Part shown: positions 50,998 through 60,603 of the stretch, piece after piece
Position numbering within the stretch: the first letter of the stretch is position 1
Layout of the letters: every line of letters starts with the position of its first letter
Notes under the pieces: generated by a model
What the model was told of the DNA's origin: nothing
What the model saw: only the letters and a program-made list of their open reading frames with translations
Database searches by the model: none
Made by a program: the position numbers and the translations under genes
Origin: Pseudoxanthomonas winnipegensis
GTDB lineage: Bacteria; Pseudomonadota; Gammaproteobacteria; Xanthomonadales; Xanthomonadaceae
Assembly (NCBI RefSeq): GCF_004283755.1
Contig: NZ_SHMH01000008.1
Coordinates: forward strand, 62,001-126,000
Length of the DNA stretch: 64,000 nt
Direction: 5' to 3'

Positions 50998-51548
50998 CGG
51001 CCCAGCCCCGCGCGCAGCTTGTCCATGGCATAGCGCAGGCGCGACTTGACCGTCTCGCGGCCCACGCCGGTGATCTGGCCGATCTCCTCCAGGGTCAGTT
51101 CCTGTTCCAGTCGCAACAGCAGCACCTCGCGTTGTTCGTCCGGCAGCGCGTCCAGCGCGCGCTGCAGCTCCCGGCGCGATTCGAAGTCGCTGAGCTGGCG
51201 CTCCGGGGTCTGCGGGTCCTCGACCCGTTCGGTGCGCGCGTCGGCATCTTGCGGTGCCGGCGGACGATGCTTGAGCGCGCGCCAGTGATCGTTCAGCCGA
51301 TTGTGGGCGATCCGGTACAGCCAGGTCGCGAAGCGCGCCTCCGGCTGCCAGCTGGCGCGCGCGCCGATCACCCGCTGCCACACGTCCTGGAACAGCTCGT
51401 CGGCGGTCGCGCCATCGCGCAGCTGGCGCAGCAGGAAGCGGTACAGCGGCCCGCGATGGCGCGCGTAGAGCAGCTCGAAGGCGCGCACGTCGCCGGCGGC
51501 GTAGGCCAGCATCAGGGCGTCGTCGGCGGGCTCGGCGGCATCGTTCAC
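50994..51548 (-). CDS. ECF-type RNA polymerase sigma factor
   Basis: A protein of 184 residues. Region 2 is FELLYARHRGPLYRFLLRQL, DELFQDVWQRVIGA and RFATWLYRIAHNRLNDHWRA; region 4 is DALPDEQREVLLLRLEQELT with GVGRETVKSRLRYAMDKL. It heads the minus-strand operon that runs through the anti-sigma-like, IMPACT, ABC, DUF3606, lipoprotein and nfi genes. The start is GTG 51548 (MNDAAEPADDALM). A TTGAGA / TAGGCT promoter candidate lies just upstream. Confidence 0.9.
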   Translation of the reverse strand: MNDAAEPADDALMLAYAAGDVRAFELLYARHRGPLYRFLLRQLRDGATADELFQDVWQRVIGARASWQPEARFATWLYRIAHNRLNDHWRALKHRPPAPQDADARTERVEDPQTPERQLSDFESRRELQRALDALPDEQREVLLLRLEQELTLEEIGQITGVGRETVKSRLRYAMDKLRAGLGR

Positions 51549-51555
51549 CGCCGTT

Positions 51556-51583
51556 AGCCTACGGGGTGAGGCCTGCGTCTCAA
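51556..51583 (-). promoter_or_regulatory. Candidate promoter of the ECF sigma gene
   Basis: Read on the minus strand, TTGAGA (51583-51578) and TAGGCT (51561-51556) are 16 bases apart; the start codon follows only 7 bases after the -10 box, again predicting a very short leader. Confidence 0.4.
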
Positions 51584-51782
51584 AGTCGGCGGGCCGCCAC
51601 GGGCCGCGGCCACGCGCGCGGGGCGGGCGTCCGTATACTCGCGCGTTCGGTCGGGCCGCAGGCATGGAAGGAGCAACGTCCATGTGCCCGGTGCGGGGTC
51701 GCGCCACCGTCACACGGCCGGCTGGAAGCTGGCACGAAGTGTGCATCTGCTCTGTGTAATCGCAGTGACTGGGGGGGAATCG

Positions 51783-54683
51783 ATGTCGGGCCAGACCGCC
51801 ACTGCCGTGCAGCAGGCCGGGATCAGCGCCGTGGCGGCGGACGCCGTGGCGCAGGTCCTGTGCGGCCTGCTGCCCGACGGCTCGCAGGTCGTGGCCTGCT
51901 GGCGGGACTGGGCGATCGGCGCCGGTGGCGCGGCCAGCGAAGGCGCCGGTCCGGCGCTGCGCCGGCGCGCCGAGCAGGCGCTGTGGGACAACCCCCAGCA
52001 CGTGGTCCGCAACGAGGACGAGCTGCTGCTGGCCTGGTCCAACGTGGAAGGCAATGCGCGCATGTCCCTGGCCGCCAGCCTGGCCGCGCCGCTGACGCCG
52101 GCGCAGGTCACTGCGTGGAAGGCGGCCGCCCAGGCGCTGATCGGTGCCGTGCTCGAGGCCGAGCGCGCCGCCGCCCGCGTGGTCACCCTGGAGAAGTCCA
52201 AGCGCCTGCAGCAGGCGCTGTACGAGATCGCCGACCTGGCCAGCGCCGACCTGGAAATGAGCGAGATGCTGGCCCGCATCCACGCCGTGGTCGGCACGCT
52301 GATGTACGCGGAGAACTGCTACATCGTGCTCTACGACGAGGTGCGCCGCACGATGCGCTTCCTCTACTTCGCCGATCTGATCGACCCCTACGTGGCCGAT
52401 CCGGAGCGCGAGTTCGGCGAGGAGGAGATGCGCAACAGCATGACCCTGGCCCTGCTGCACCACGGCAAGCCGATGCGCGGGCCGTCGGCGGCGGTGAGCC
52501 AGCGTCTGGGAGTGACGCTGGACGCCAGCCATGGCCCGGAAAGCGTGGACTGGCTGGGCGTGCCGATGCGGCGCGACGACCGCGTCTGCGGCGCGATCGT
52601 GGTGCAGAGCTACGACACCCCGGCCAGCTACACCGACGAGGACCGCGCGCTGCTGAGCTACGTGGCCCAGCACATCCTCACCGCGCTGGACCGGCGCCAC
52701 GCGCACGAGGAACTGGAGGCGCGCATCGAGGCGCGCACCCGCGAGCTGCAGCTGACCAACCGCGAGCTGCAGGCCGAGATCCAGGAGCGCCGCCGCGCCG
52801 AGAAGCTGCAGACCGCGCTGTTCCGCATCACCGAGCTGGCCAATACCTCGGCCTCGCTGGAGGACTTCTACGCCGCCGTGCACGGCGTGGTGGACGAGCT
52901 GATCGTGGCGCGCAACTTCTACATCGCGCTGCTGGACGACGATGGCCAGACGCTGCATTTCCCGTATTCGGTCGATCAGCAGGATCCGGCGCGCCGGTCG
53001 CGGCGCGCGATCCGAGGCCTGACCGAGTACGTCATCCGCACCAGCCGGCCGCTGCTGGCCGAGGCCGAGGACGTGGCCGAACTGGTGGCCAGCGGGCAGG
53101 TGATCCAGCACGGCCCGCCGTCCTACAGCTGGCTGGGCGTGCCGCTGGACCAGGGCGGGGAGACCCGCGGCTGCGTGGTGGTGCAGAGCTACTCGAGCGA
53201 GGTGCACTACACCTTGCACGACCAGAACCTGCTGTCCTTCGTCGCCCACCATTTCGGCGCCGGCCTGGCCCGGCAGCGCGCGCGCGAGTCGCTGCGCGCC
53301 GCGCACCTGGAGCTGGAGGCGCGCGTGGAGGCGCGCACCTTCGAACTGGCCGAGGCCAACGCCAAGCTGATGGCGCAGATCGGCGAGCGCCTGCGCGCCG
53401 AGCAGCGCCTGACCTACCAGGCCACGCACGATGCGCTGACCGGGCTGCCCAACCGCGCCTTCCTGCTCGAGAGCCTGACCGCCGCCATCGCCCGCGCCCA
53501 GGCCAATCCGGGGCATCACTTCGCGGTGTTGTTCATGGACCTGGACCGCTTCAAGCTGGTCAACGACTCCATCGGTCATGCCGCCGGCGACGAACTGCTG
53601 ATCGAGGTGGCGCGGCGCATCACCTCGCAGGTGCGCGAGGGCGACCTGGTCGCGCGCCTGGGCGGCGACGAGTTCGCGATGGTGATCGCCTGCCGGCGCG
53701 GCGCGTACGAGGCGGTGGAGTTCGCCTCGCGCCTGCTCGAAGCGCTCAACCGGCCGATGTGGGTGGCCGGGCGCGAGCTGTTCCCGGCGGCCAGCATCGG
53801 CATCGCCGCCTGGCATCCGCGCTACCAGCGCGGCGAGGATCTGCTGCGCGACGCCGACGCGGCGATGTATCGGGCCAAGGCCGAAGGGCGCGAGCGCAGC
53901 GCGGTGTTCGACGAGCACATGCGCGAGGCGGCGATGCAGAGCCTGGACCTGGAGGCCGACCTGCGCCGCGCGATCAACAGCCAGCACTTCAGTCCGCATT
54001 TCCAGCCGATCCTGCGCGTGTCCGACGGCGCGGTGGTCGGCCACGAGGCGCTGCTGCGCTGGCACCACGAACGCCGTGGCCTGCTGCTGCCGGGGCAGTT
54101 CCTGGCCCAGGGCGAGGACAGCGGCCTGATCGAACAGATCGACTGGCTGCTCTACGAACAGGTGGTCAGCCGCATCAGCGCCGGCGTGGACGGCTACGTC
54201 TCGGTCAACGTCTCGCCGCGGCACTTCCGCTCGCCCGACTTCGCCAGCCGGCTGCTGCGGCTGCTCGACCAGCACCATGCCGATCCGGCGCAGCTGCGCG
54301 TGGAGATCACCGAGATCGCGCTGCTGGACGATGCCCCGCGCGCGCTGCGCATGCTCGAACAGCTGCGTGCGCGCGGCGTGCTGGCGCAGCTGGACGATTT
54401 CGGTACCGGCTTCTCGGCGCTGTCGTATCTGCATCGCTTCCCGATCTCGGCGCTGAAGATCGACCGCAGCTTCATCGCCGGCCTGGGCGAGGAACATCGC
54501 GAGGAAAGCCTGGCCCTGGTGCGCGCCATCCTGGCCCTGGCCGGCACGCTGGGCATCGAGACCATCGCCGAGGGCGTGGAGACCACGCCGCAGCTGGCCG
54601 CCCTGCGCGAACTGGGCTGCAGTTACGCGCAGGGCTATCTGCTCGGCCGCCCCGGGCCGGTGCTGGGCGAACGCGCGCTCTAG
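51783..54683 (+). CDS. GGDEF-EAL c-di-GMP enzyme with two GAF-like domains
   Basis: A protein of 966 residues. Order: N-terminal region, GAF-like domain (about 150-310, DWLGVPMRRDDRVCGAIVVQ), coiled coil, second GAF (about 345-505, YSWLGVPLDQGGETRGCVVV), coiled coil, GGDEF (about 545-710) and EAL (about 725-966). GGDEF is intact in RLGGDEFAMV, with an inhibitory site REGD five residues before it. The EAL residues are intact: GHEALLRWH, VNVSPRHF, VEITEIALL, QLDDFGTG, LKIDRSFI, IAEGVET and QGYLLGRP. Both synthase and phosphodiesterase activity are possible. A GGGGGGGAA site precedes ATG 51783. Confidence 0.93.
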   Translation: MSGQTATAVQQAGISAVAADAVAQVLCGLLPDGSQVVACWRDWAIGAGGAASEGAGPALRRRAEQALWDNPQHVVRNEDELLLAWSNVEGNARMSLAASLAAPLTPAQVTAWKAAAQALIGAVLEAERAAARVVTLEKSKRLQQALYEIADLASADLEMSEMLARIHAVVGTLMYAENCYIVLYDEVRRTMRFLYFADLIDPYVADPEREFGEEEMRNSMTLALLHHGKPMRGPSAAVSQRLGVTLDASHGPESVDWLGVPMRRDDRVCGAIVVQSYDTPASYTDEDRALLSYVAQHILTALDRRHAHEELEARIEARTRELQLTNRELQAEIQERRRAEKLQTALFRITELANTSASLEDFYAAVHGVVDELIVARNFYIALLDDDGQTLHFPYSVDQQDPARRSRRAIRGLTEYVIRTSRPLLAEAEDVAELVASGQVIQHGPPSYSWLGVPLDQGGETRGCVVVQSYSSEVHYTLHDQNLLSFVAHHFGAGLARQRARESLRAAHLELEARVEARTFELAEANAKLMAQIGERLRAEQRLTYQATHDALTGLPNRAFLLESLTAAIARAQANPGHHFAVLFMDLDRFKLVNDSIGHAAGDELLIEVARRITSQVREGDLVARLGGDEFAMVIACRRGAYEAVEFASRLLEALNRPMWVAGRELFPAASIGIAAWHPRYQRGEDLLRDADAAMYRAKAEGRERSAVFDEHMREAAMQSLDLEADLRRAINSQHFSPHFQPILRVSDGAVVGHEALLRWHHERRGLLLPGQFLAQGEDSGLIEQIDWLLYEQVVSRISAGVDGYVSVNVSPRHFRSPDFASRLLRLLDQHHADPAQLRVEITEIALLDDAPRALRMLEQLRARGVLAQLDDFGTGFSALSYLHRFPISALKIDRSFIAGLGEEHREESLALVRAILALAGTLGIETIAEGVETTPQLAALRELGCSYAQGYLLGRPGPVLGERAL

Positions 54684-56419
54684 CGCAACACCGCCGGCAC
54701 CGGCGCCACCGCCATGCCTTTACCCTGGCCGGGTGCCACCAGCGCGCGGGCCTGGCCCGCGAGTTCGACGAACTCACGGCGCAGGCCGTCCGCATCCTCG
54801 CCGCTGGCCGCGCGCGCCGTGGCGATCACCTGGTCCCAGCCCCAGCCGTCGAAGCGCGTGCCGCCGCGCAGCAGGTCGGCATAGCCGGCCACCGCGCTGG
54901 CGAAGCGCAGCGAGGCGCCGGGCTGGGCCTGCGCGGAGGACGCCAGGATCGGCACCTCGATCAGGCGGCTGGTGTCCTCGCCGGGACGCTTGTAGCGCAG
55001 GCGCAGGTCGGCGACCTCGCGCGCATCGCCGGAAGGCTTCGACGAGGCGCCGTAGCGCAGCGCCGGCAGGCGCGCCGCGCCCGATCCGGCCGGGGTCAGC
55101 TCGTACAGCGCGGTTACCTCGTGGCCGGCGCCGATGTCGCCGGCATCGACCTTGTCGTTGGCGAAGTCCTCGCGCGCCAGGGCCCGGTTCTCGTAGCCGA
55201 TCAGGCGGTACTCGGCCACCGCCGCCGGGTTGAACTCCACCTGGATCTTCACGTCGCGCGCGATGGTCAGCAGCGTGCCCTGCAGCTGCTGCACGAGCAC
55301 CTTGCGCGCCTCGCGGTCCGAGTCGATGTAGGCGTGCTGACCGTCGCCGATATCGGTTAGGCGCTCGGCCAGTTCATCGTTGTAGTTGCCTTGGCCGAAA
55401 CCCAGCGTGCTCAGCGCCACGCCCGCCTTGCGCGCATCGCCGACCAGGGTCTCCAGCGCGCGCTGGTCGACCGTGCCGACGTTGAAGTCGCCATCGGTGG
55501 CCAGCAGCACGCGGTTGCTGCCGCCGGGGATGAAGGCCTGGCGCGCCATCGCATAGGCCAGCGCGATGCCCGCGCCGCCGTTGGTGCTGCCGCCGGCCTC
55601 CAGCCGGTCCAGCGCGGCCAGGATTTTGGCGTGGGCGTCGCCCGGGGTCGGCGGTAGCACCAGTCCGGCCGAGCCGGCGTAGACCACGATCGAGACGCGA
55701 TCCTGCGCGCGCAGCTGCGGCACCAGCAGCGCCAGCGACTGCTTGAGCAGCGGCAGCTTGTCCGGCGCGTCCATCGAGCCGGAGGTGTCGATCAGGAACA
55801 CCAGGTTGGACGGCGGCAGCTCGCGCTTGGGCAGCGCGTAGCCCTTGATGCCGATCATCAGCACCTGGCGTTGCGCATTCCACGGCGCCGGAGCCAGTTG
55901 CGTGGTGACGCGGAACGGGACCTGCGGGCTCTCGGGTGCGGGATGGTGGTAGTCGAAGTAATTGATGAATTCCTCGGCGCGCACCGCGTCGGCCGGCGGG
56001 CGCTCGCCGGCGCGGACCATGCGCCGCACGTTGCTGTAGCTGCCGGTGTCCACGTCGATGGAGAAGGTCGAGACCGGCTGCTCGTCGGTGCGCCGCACCG
56101 GGTTGTCGTCCTGGTGGGCGTAGCGCTCGGTATCGACCGCGGGCGGTGGCGGCACGGCGGCGGGCAGGGGCGCCACGATGCCGGCGGCCGCCATGCGCAT
56201 GGCGCGTTGCGGCATCGGAGGTGGCGGTGGCGGGGCCGGCGGTGCAGGCGGTGAGAGCAGGGGGGCGGACTGGTAGGAGTCCGCGGCAATAGCGGCCTGC
56301 TCGGCGGCCTCGGTTGCCACTGCGCGCTCCTGGGCGGCGGGCGACGGCGGCGTGGAGGAGCAGGCCGCCAGCGCGGCGGCGATCAGCAGGGACAGGCAGG
56401 TGCGGGGTGTGCGGCGCAT
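54680..56419 (-). CDS. vWA-domain lipoprotein (YfbK family)
   Basis: A protein of 579 residues. Lipobox ALAAC (Cys about 20) is followed by a Pro-rich stretch (about 55-90), a conserved N-terminal YfbK segment (STFSIDVDTGSYSNVRRMV, AEEFINYFDYHHP), and the von Willebrand A domain with MIDAS motif FLIDTSGSMDAP (about 208), SGGSTNGG-type threonine segment EAGGSTNGGAGIAL and ATDGDFNVG. The C-terminal DUF3520 region contains RLIGYENRALAREDF. Its stop codon and that of the GGDEF gene share the palindrome CTAG. Function is unknown. Confidence 0.88.
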   Translation of the reverse strand: MRRTPRTCLSLLIAAALAACSSTPPSPAAQERAVATEAAEQAAIAADSYQSAPLLSPPAPPAPPPPPPMPQRAMRMAAAGIVAPLPAAVPPPPAVDTERYAHQDDNPVRRTDEQPVSTFSIDVDTGSYSNVRRMVRAGERPPADAVRAEEFINYFDYHHPAPESPQVPFRVTTQLAPAPWNAQRQVLMIGIKGYALPKRELPPSNLVFLIDTSGSMDAPDKLPLLKQSLALLVPQLRAQDRVSIVVYAGSAGLVLPPTPGDAHAKILAALDRLEAGGSTNGGAGIALAYAMARQAFIPGGSNRVLLATDGDFNVGTVDQRALETLVGDARKAGVALSTLGFGQGNYNDELAERLTDIGDGQHAYIDSDREARKVLVQQLQGTLLTIARDVKIQVEFNPAAVAEYRLIGYENRALAREDFANDKVDAGDIGAGHEVTALYELTPAGSGAARLPALRYGASSKPSGDAREVADLRLRYKRPGEDTSRLIEVPILASSAQAQPGASLRFASAVAGYADLLRGGTRFDGWGWDQVIATARAASGEDADGLRREFVELAGQARALVAPGQGKGMAVAPVPAVLR

Positions 56420-56596
56420 GGCGGTGGCTTCCTGGGTTGGACGACAGGCAGGCAAACGCGCCAGCCGACGTAGCGGGGTTGCGGCGTTGCACGGTCCGGG
56501 TCGGTTCAACCGCGACAAAACGGACCTGGTCCGGGCCTTCACGCCACGACAACATTTCGCTAGGCTGCGGCACCTTTTTTGCCGTCTGGAATCGCG

Positions 56597-57835
56597 ATGC
56601 GCCTCCGACCCTGGGTCCGCTGGACGCTGCTGGCCCTGCTGTTGAGCGTCTGCGCCTGCGTGGCGCTGGCCTCGCATCTGCGCCGGGATCATCTGGGCAA
56701 GCCGTTCGGCGTGGCGCTGACCTTCGAACCGGCCGGCAAGGCGCGCGGCGTGGTGGTGGTGATGGCCGAGCGTGCCCGACGGCGCAGCGAGGCGGCGCAG
56801 CTGGCGCAGTCGCTGGCCGACCGCGGCCTGCTGGTGGCGCTGGTGCCGGCCGGCCAGGCGCTGGCGCACGTCGATCCACATCATTGCGAGCTGGTCGCCA
56901 ACAGCGTGGAGCGCGTGGGCCGGCGCCTGATGCGCCAAGGCGGGGTGGATGCCTACTTCGCGCCGATGCTGGTCGGCGCCGACGCGGCGGGCGGCGCGCT
57001 GGCGCGCTTGGCGGTGGCCAATGCGCTGCCGCAGACCGTGGTCGGCGCGGTCCTGAACGGACCCGCCGCGGCCGCGCCTCCGGGCTGTGCGCTGGCGCCG
57101 TCCTCGGCCGAGCAGGGCTTCGTGCTGGAGCAGGCCGGCCCGCAGGCGGTGGCCGATACAGTGGTGGCGCACCTGCCGCGGCCGGAGCCGGCGTTCCGCG
57201 GCCTGCCGCTGACCGAGCTGCCGGCCGCCGGCAGCCATCGTCTGGCGATCTTCATTTCCGGCGACGGCGGCTGGCGCAGCCTGGACAAGGGCGTGAGCAG
57301 CGGCCTGCGCGCGCAGGGCGTGTCGGTGGTGGGCTGGGACAGCCTGCGCTACTTCTGGTCGCGGCGCACGCCCGAGGAGACCGCCGCCGACCTGGCCGCA
57401 GTGATCGACGAATACCGCCAGCGCTGGCATGCCGACGAGGTCGAACTGATCGGCTACTCGTTCGGCGCCGACGCCATGCCCTTCCTCTACAACCGCCTGC
57501 CACCGGCCACGCGCGCCAGCGTACGCTCGATCTCGCTGCTGGGACTGGGCCATGACGCCTCGTTCCGCGTCTCGGTCGGCGGCTGGCTGGGGACCCCGTC
57601 CTCGGACGACGCGCCGGTGGAGCCGGAGCTGGCCAAGCTGCCGCCCGGCATGCTGCTGTGCGTCTACGGCGAGGAAGAGAAGGACACGCTGTGCCCGGCG
57701 CTGGCCGCGCGCGGCATCCGCGTGGCCAAGACCGGTGGCGGCCACCATTTCGACCACAACATCCCGGCCATGGTCGAGCGCCTGCGCGCCAACTTCGAGC
57801 GCAACGCGCCCGCCGGCGCACGGGTGGCCCAGTAG
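56597..57835 (+). CDS. virJ: VirJ/AcvB family hydrolase (first copy)
   Basis: A protein of 412 residues. A single N-terminal membrane or signal segment (about 8-28) precedes a divergent N-half. The C-half is the VirJ alpha/beta hydrolase with FISGDGGWRSLDKG (about 222), GWDSLRYFWSRRTPEETAAD and the nucleophile motif IGYSFGADAMPFLY (about 286), ending in GGGHHFDHN. AcvB of Agrobacterium hydrolyses lysyl-phosphatidylglycerol in the periplasm. It has an N-half like AcvB, so it is longer than VirJ. A paralogue follows at 57988. Confidence 0.88.
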   Translation: MRLRPWVRWTLLALLLSVCACVALASHLRRDHLGKPFGVALTFEPAGKARGVVVVMAERARRRSEAAQLAQSLADRGLLVALVPAGQALAHVDPHHCELVANSVERVGRRLMRQGGVDAYFAPMLVGADAAGGALARLAVANALPQTVVGAVLNGPAAAAPPGCALAPSSAEQGFVLEQAGPQAVADTVVAHLPRPEPAFRGLPLTELPAAGSHRLAIFISGDGGWRSLDKGVSSGLRAQGVSVVGWDSLRYFWSRRTPEETAADLAAVIDEYRQRWHADEVELIGYSFGADAMPFLYNRLPPATRASVRSISLLGLGHDASFRVSVGGWLGTPSSDDAPVEPELAKLPPGMLLCVYGEEEKDTLCPALAARGIRVAKTGGGHHFDHNIPAMVERLRANFERNAPAGARVAQ

Positions 57836-57987
57836 GGGTTCGAGCGGCGCGCTCTTCCCGCGCCGGGCCCCTCGCGGCCCCGCTGACGAAATCCCCGCAA
57901 GTCCGCGCCGGCCCGATTGGCCTTCGGCCGCGGCCCGTTGCGTTGTTGGGGAATGAACGTGCCGTGGGGTCGTGCAGGGGAAGGGAT

Positions 57988-59217
57988 GTGAAACGTGTTG
58001 GCTGGATCGCCGCGGCCGTGGTGGGCGTGCTGGTGTTGGGGGGATGGGGCGGCTACCGCCTGCTGCAGCTCAAGCGGGTCGGGGGGCCGTTCGGCCTGGT
58101 CCAGGTGCAGCGGCCGGCCTCGGCGCCGCGCGCGCTGGTCCTGCTGCTGGGCGAAGGCCGCGACACCCCGCGCCTGGCGGCCGATGCGCAGGCGCTGACC
58201 GCCGCCGGGGCCGTGGTCGGCGTGGTCGATGTGAGCCGTTACCTGGCGCGGGCGGGCCAGGACTGCGCCCAGTACGCGGTGGATCTGAACTGGCTCGGCG
58301 AGCGCGTGCTGCGCGGCGCCGGTGTGGACGACTACATCGCGCCGCTGCTGGTGGGCGTGGGCCAGGGCGCGCAGATGGCGCGGGCGGCGCTGGTCCACAG
58401 CCGCAGCCCGGACGTCAGCGCCGGGGTGGTCGAGCGCGTGGCCGGCGCGGCACCGGTCGCCTGCCAGGCAGCCGCGGCGCCGGGCCTGGGCGAAGTCGTC
58501 GAGGCCGCGCCCGATGCCGTGGTCGCCACCAGCGTCGCGCGTTTTGCCCCGCCGGCGGCACCGTTCCGCGGCCTGCCGCTGGTGGAGATGCCGCATGCGG
58601 ACGCGCAGCGGCTGGTGATCCTGATGACCGGCGACGGTGGCTGGCAGCCCATCGACCAGCAGATCGCCACCGCGCTGCACGACCAGGGCGCGGCCGTGAT
58701 CGGCTGGAGCAGCCTGCGCTATTTCTGGAAGGCCAAGACGCCCGAGCGGACCGCGGCCGACCTGTCGGCGGTGATCGCCGAGTACCAGCGCCGCTGGCAT
58801 GTGTCGCAGGTCGACCTGGTGGGCTATTCGTTCGGCGCCGACGTGCTGCCGTTCCTGTACGGGCGGCTGCCGGCCGCCCAGCAGGGGCAGGTGCGGCGCG
58901 TGGCGCTGCTGGGGCTGGCGACCAATGCCAACTTCACCGTGCGCATCGGCGGCTGGCTGGGCTGGAGCGCGGGCAGCGCCTATCCGATCAAGCCGCAGCT
59001 GGCCAGGATCCCCGCGCAGAAGATCCTGTGCGTCTACGGCCAGGATGAGGACGAGGACGCCACGCTGTGTCCGTCGCTGCGCGGCACCGGCGTCGAGGTG
59101 CGCATGGCGCCGGGCGGCCATCACTTCGAGACCGGCCAGGTCGCCGGCTGGATCACCGGTCCGGCGCCCGGCGTGGCGGTCGCCGGGCTTACTTCGGCGG
59201 CAGCACCCGCACGCTGA
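57988..59217 (+). CDS. VirJ/AcvB family hydrolase (second copy)
   Basis: A protein of 409 residues. A membrane anchor (about 6-22, [16 protein letters not shown]) is followed by the same fold as the first copy: [13 protein letters not shown] (about 215), [34 protein letters not shown] (about 279) and [11 protein letters not shown]. The two are tandem paralogues with clearly diverged N-halves. The start is GTG 57988 with GGGGAAGGGA upstream. Its 3' end overlaps the xseA 3' end by 29 bases on opposite strands. No mprF/lpiA is visible in the window. Confidence 0.88.
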   Translation: MKRVGWIAAAVVGVLVLGGWGGYRLLQLKRVGGPFGLVQVQRPASAPRALVLLLGEGRDTPRLAADAQALTAAGAVVGVVDVSRYLARAGQDCAQYAVDLNWLGERVLRGAGVDDYIAPLLVGVGQGAQMARAALVHSRSPDVSAGVVERVAGAAPVACQAAAAPGLGEVVEAAPDAVVATSVARFAPPAAPFRGLPLVEMPHADAQRLVILMTGDGGWQPIDQQIATALHDQGAAVIGWSSLRYFWKAKTPERTAADLSAVIAEYQRRWHVSQVDLVGYSFGADVLPFLYGRLPAAQQGQVRRVALLGLATNANFTVRIGGWLGWSAGSAYPIKPQLARIPAQKILCVYGQDEDEDATLCPSLRGTGVEVRMAPGGHHFETGQVAGWITGPAPGVAVAGLTSAAAPAR

Positions 59218-60529
59218 GAGCGCCGTCGGCCAGTCGCGCCTCCAACCGATCGCCCACCGCCACCTGCGTAGTCGAGCGCACCAGCGTGCCGTCCTCGCGG
59301 CTGACCAGCGCGTAGCCGCGGGCCACGGTCGCCAGCGGGCTGATGGCCTCCAGCGAGCGGGCCAGTCCGGTCAGGCGCAGGGCCTCGCGCTGCAGCTGGC
59401 GGCCGATGGCCGCCTGCGGGCGCGCCTGCAGGGCGGCCAGACGCTCGGCCAGCGCGGCCAGGCGCCGCTGCGGTGAATGCGCGCGCAGCACGCCTTCGGC
59501 ATGGCGCAGCCGCGCGCGGCGCCGCTCCAGCTGGCGCTGCCACTGCGCCTGCAGGTGGCGCAGCGCATCGGCATGGCGGCGGCGCATCAGCGCCAGCCGC
59601 GCCTGCGGGCCTTGCGCCTGCAGGCGCAGCCAGGCGCGGTCCACGCGCTGCTGGACGCGGTCCATGTGGTGGGCGTGCAAGGTGTGCAGGCGCCGGCCCA
59701 GGCCGCGCAGGCGGGTGCCCAGGTCGGCGATCGACGGCACCAGCAGCTCGGCCGCGGCCGAGGGCGTGGGCGCGCGCAGATCGGCGGCGAAATCGCACAG
59801 GGTGAAGTCGGTCTCGTGGCCGACCGCCGACACCACCGGCACGGCGCAGGCGGCCACCGCGCGCACCAGCGCCTCGTCGTTGAACGCCCACAGGTCCTCG
59901 ATCGAGCCGCCGCCGCGCGTGACCAGCACCGCGTCGTAGCGGCCGCTGGCCCCGGCCGACTGCACCAGCGCGGCGACCTGCGCCGCGGCCGTGGCGCCCT
60001 GCACCTGGGTCGGCAGCACGTCCACCTCCAGCAGCGGGAAGCGCCGCCCCAGCACGCTGATCACATCGCGCACCGCCGCGCCGCTGGGCGAGGTGACCAC
60101 CGCCAGGCGGCGCGGGAAGGCCGGCAGCGGGCGCTTGCGCGCGGGGTCGAACAGGCCCTCGGCCGCCAGCCGCGCCTTGAGCTGCTCGAAGGCGCGCCGC
60201 AGCGCGCCTTCGCCGGCCTCTTCCATGTGGTCCAGCACCAGCTGGTACTCGCCGCGCGCCTCGTACAGCGTCACCCGCCCGCGCGCCAGCACGCGCAGGC
60301 CCTCGCGCGGGACGAACTTCAGCCAGCTGCTCTTGGGCTTGAACATCGCGCAGCGCACCTGGGCGCGCGCATCCTTGAGGGTGAAGTACAGATGTCCCGA
60401 CGCCGGCCGGGTGACGTTGCCCAGCTCGGCCTCCACCCAGATCGCCGGGAAGCTACCTTCCAGCAGGTCGCGGGCCAGGGTGTTGAGCTGGGACGGGGTG
60501 AGGACGTCGCGGTCGGGCAGGTCGTTCAT
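59189..60529 (-). CDS. xseA: Exodeoxyribonuclease VII large subunit
   Basis: A protein of 446 residues. The N-terminal OB fold ([40 protein letters not shown]) leads to the catalytic domain ([70 protein letters not shown]), then an Arg/Gln/Leu-rich coiled coil and the C-terminal [11 protein letters not shown]. It degrades single-stranded DNA with XseB, which is not encoded here. The C-terminus overlaps the VirJ paralogue. Confidence 0.95.
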   Translation of the reverse strand: MNDLPDRDVLTPSQLNTLARDLLEGSFPAIWVEAELGNVTRPASGHLYFTLKDARAQVRCAMFKPKSSWLKFVPREGLRVLARGRVTLYEARGEYQLVLDHMEEAGEGALRRAFEQLKARLAAEGLFDPARKRPLPAFPRRLAVVTSPSGAAVRDVISVLGRRFPLLEVDVLPTQVQGATAAAQVAALVQSAGASGRYDAVLVTRGGGSIEDLWAFNDEALVRAVAACAVPVVSAVGHETDFTLCDFAADLRAPTPSAAAELLVPSIADLGTRLRGLGRRLHTLHAHHMDRVQQRVDRAWLRLQAQGPQARLALMRRRHADALRHLQAQWQRQLERRRARLRHAEGVLRAHSPQRRLAALAERLAALQARPQAAIGRQLQREALRLTGLARSLEAISPLATVARGYALVSREDGTLVRSTTQVAVGDRLEARLADGALSVRVLPPK

Positions 60530-60538
60530 CAGCGCGCC

Positions 60539-60544
60539 AGTGTA
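60539..60544 (-). promoter_or_regulatory. -10 box directly before xseA
   Basis: Read on the minus strand, TACACT (60544-60539) is followed by GGCGCGCTG and then the ATG at 60529. The predicted start point is about 3 bases before the start codon, so the mRNA would be near-leaderless; no ribosome-binding site is visible. Confidence 0.5.
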
Positions 60545-60603
60545 GCGGTGTGCATGTGGTTGGGTCGGAGCAACTGTCTCTCAGGTCAAGCCGCGGCATC
60601 CTT

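Noticed and set aside
50994-54497. A 1167-residue minus-strand frame continuing upstream of the ECF sigma gene
   Set aside because: Only the last 184 residues are a sigma factor; the rest is antisense to intact GAF, GGDEF and EAL domains and is rich in His/Arg/Gln as expected of a shadow frame.
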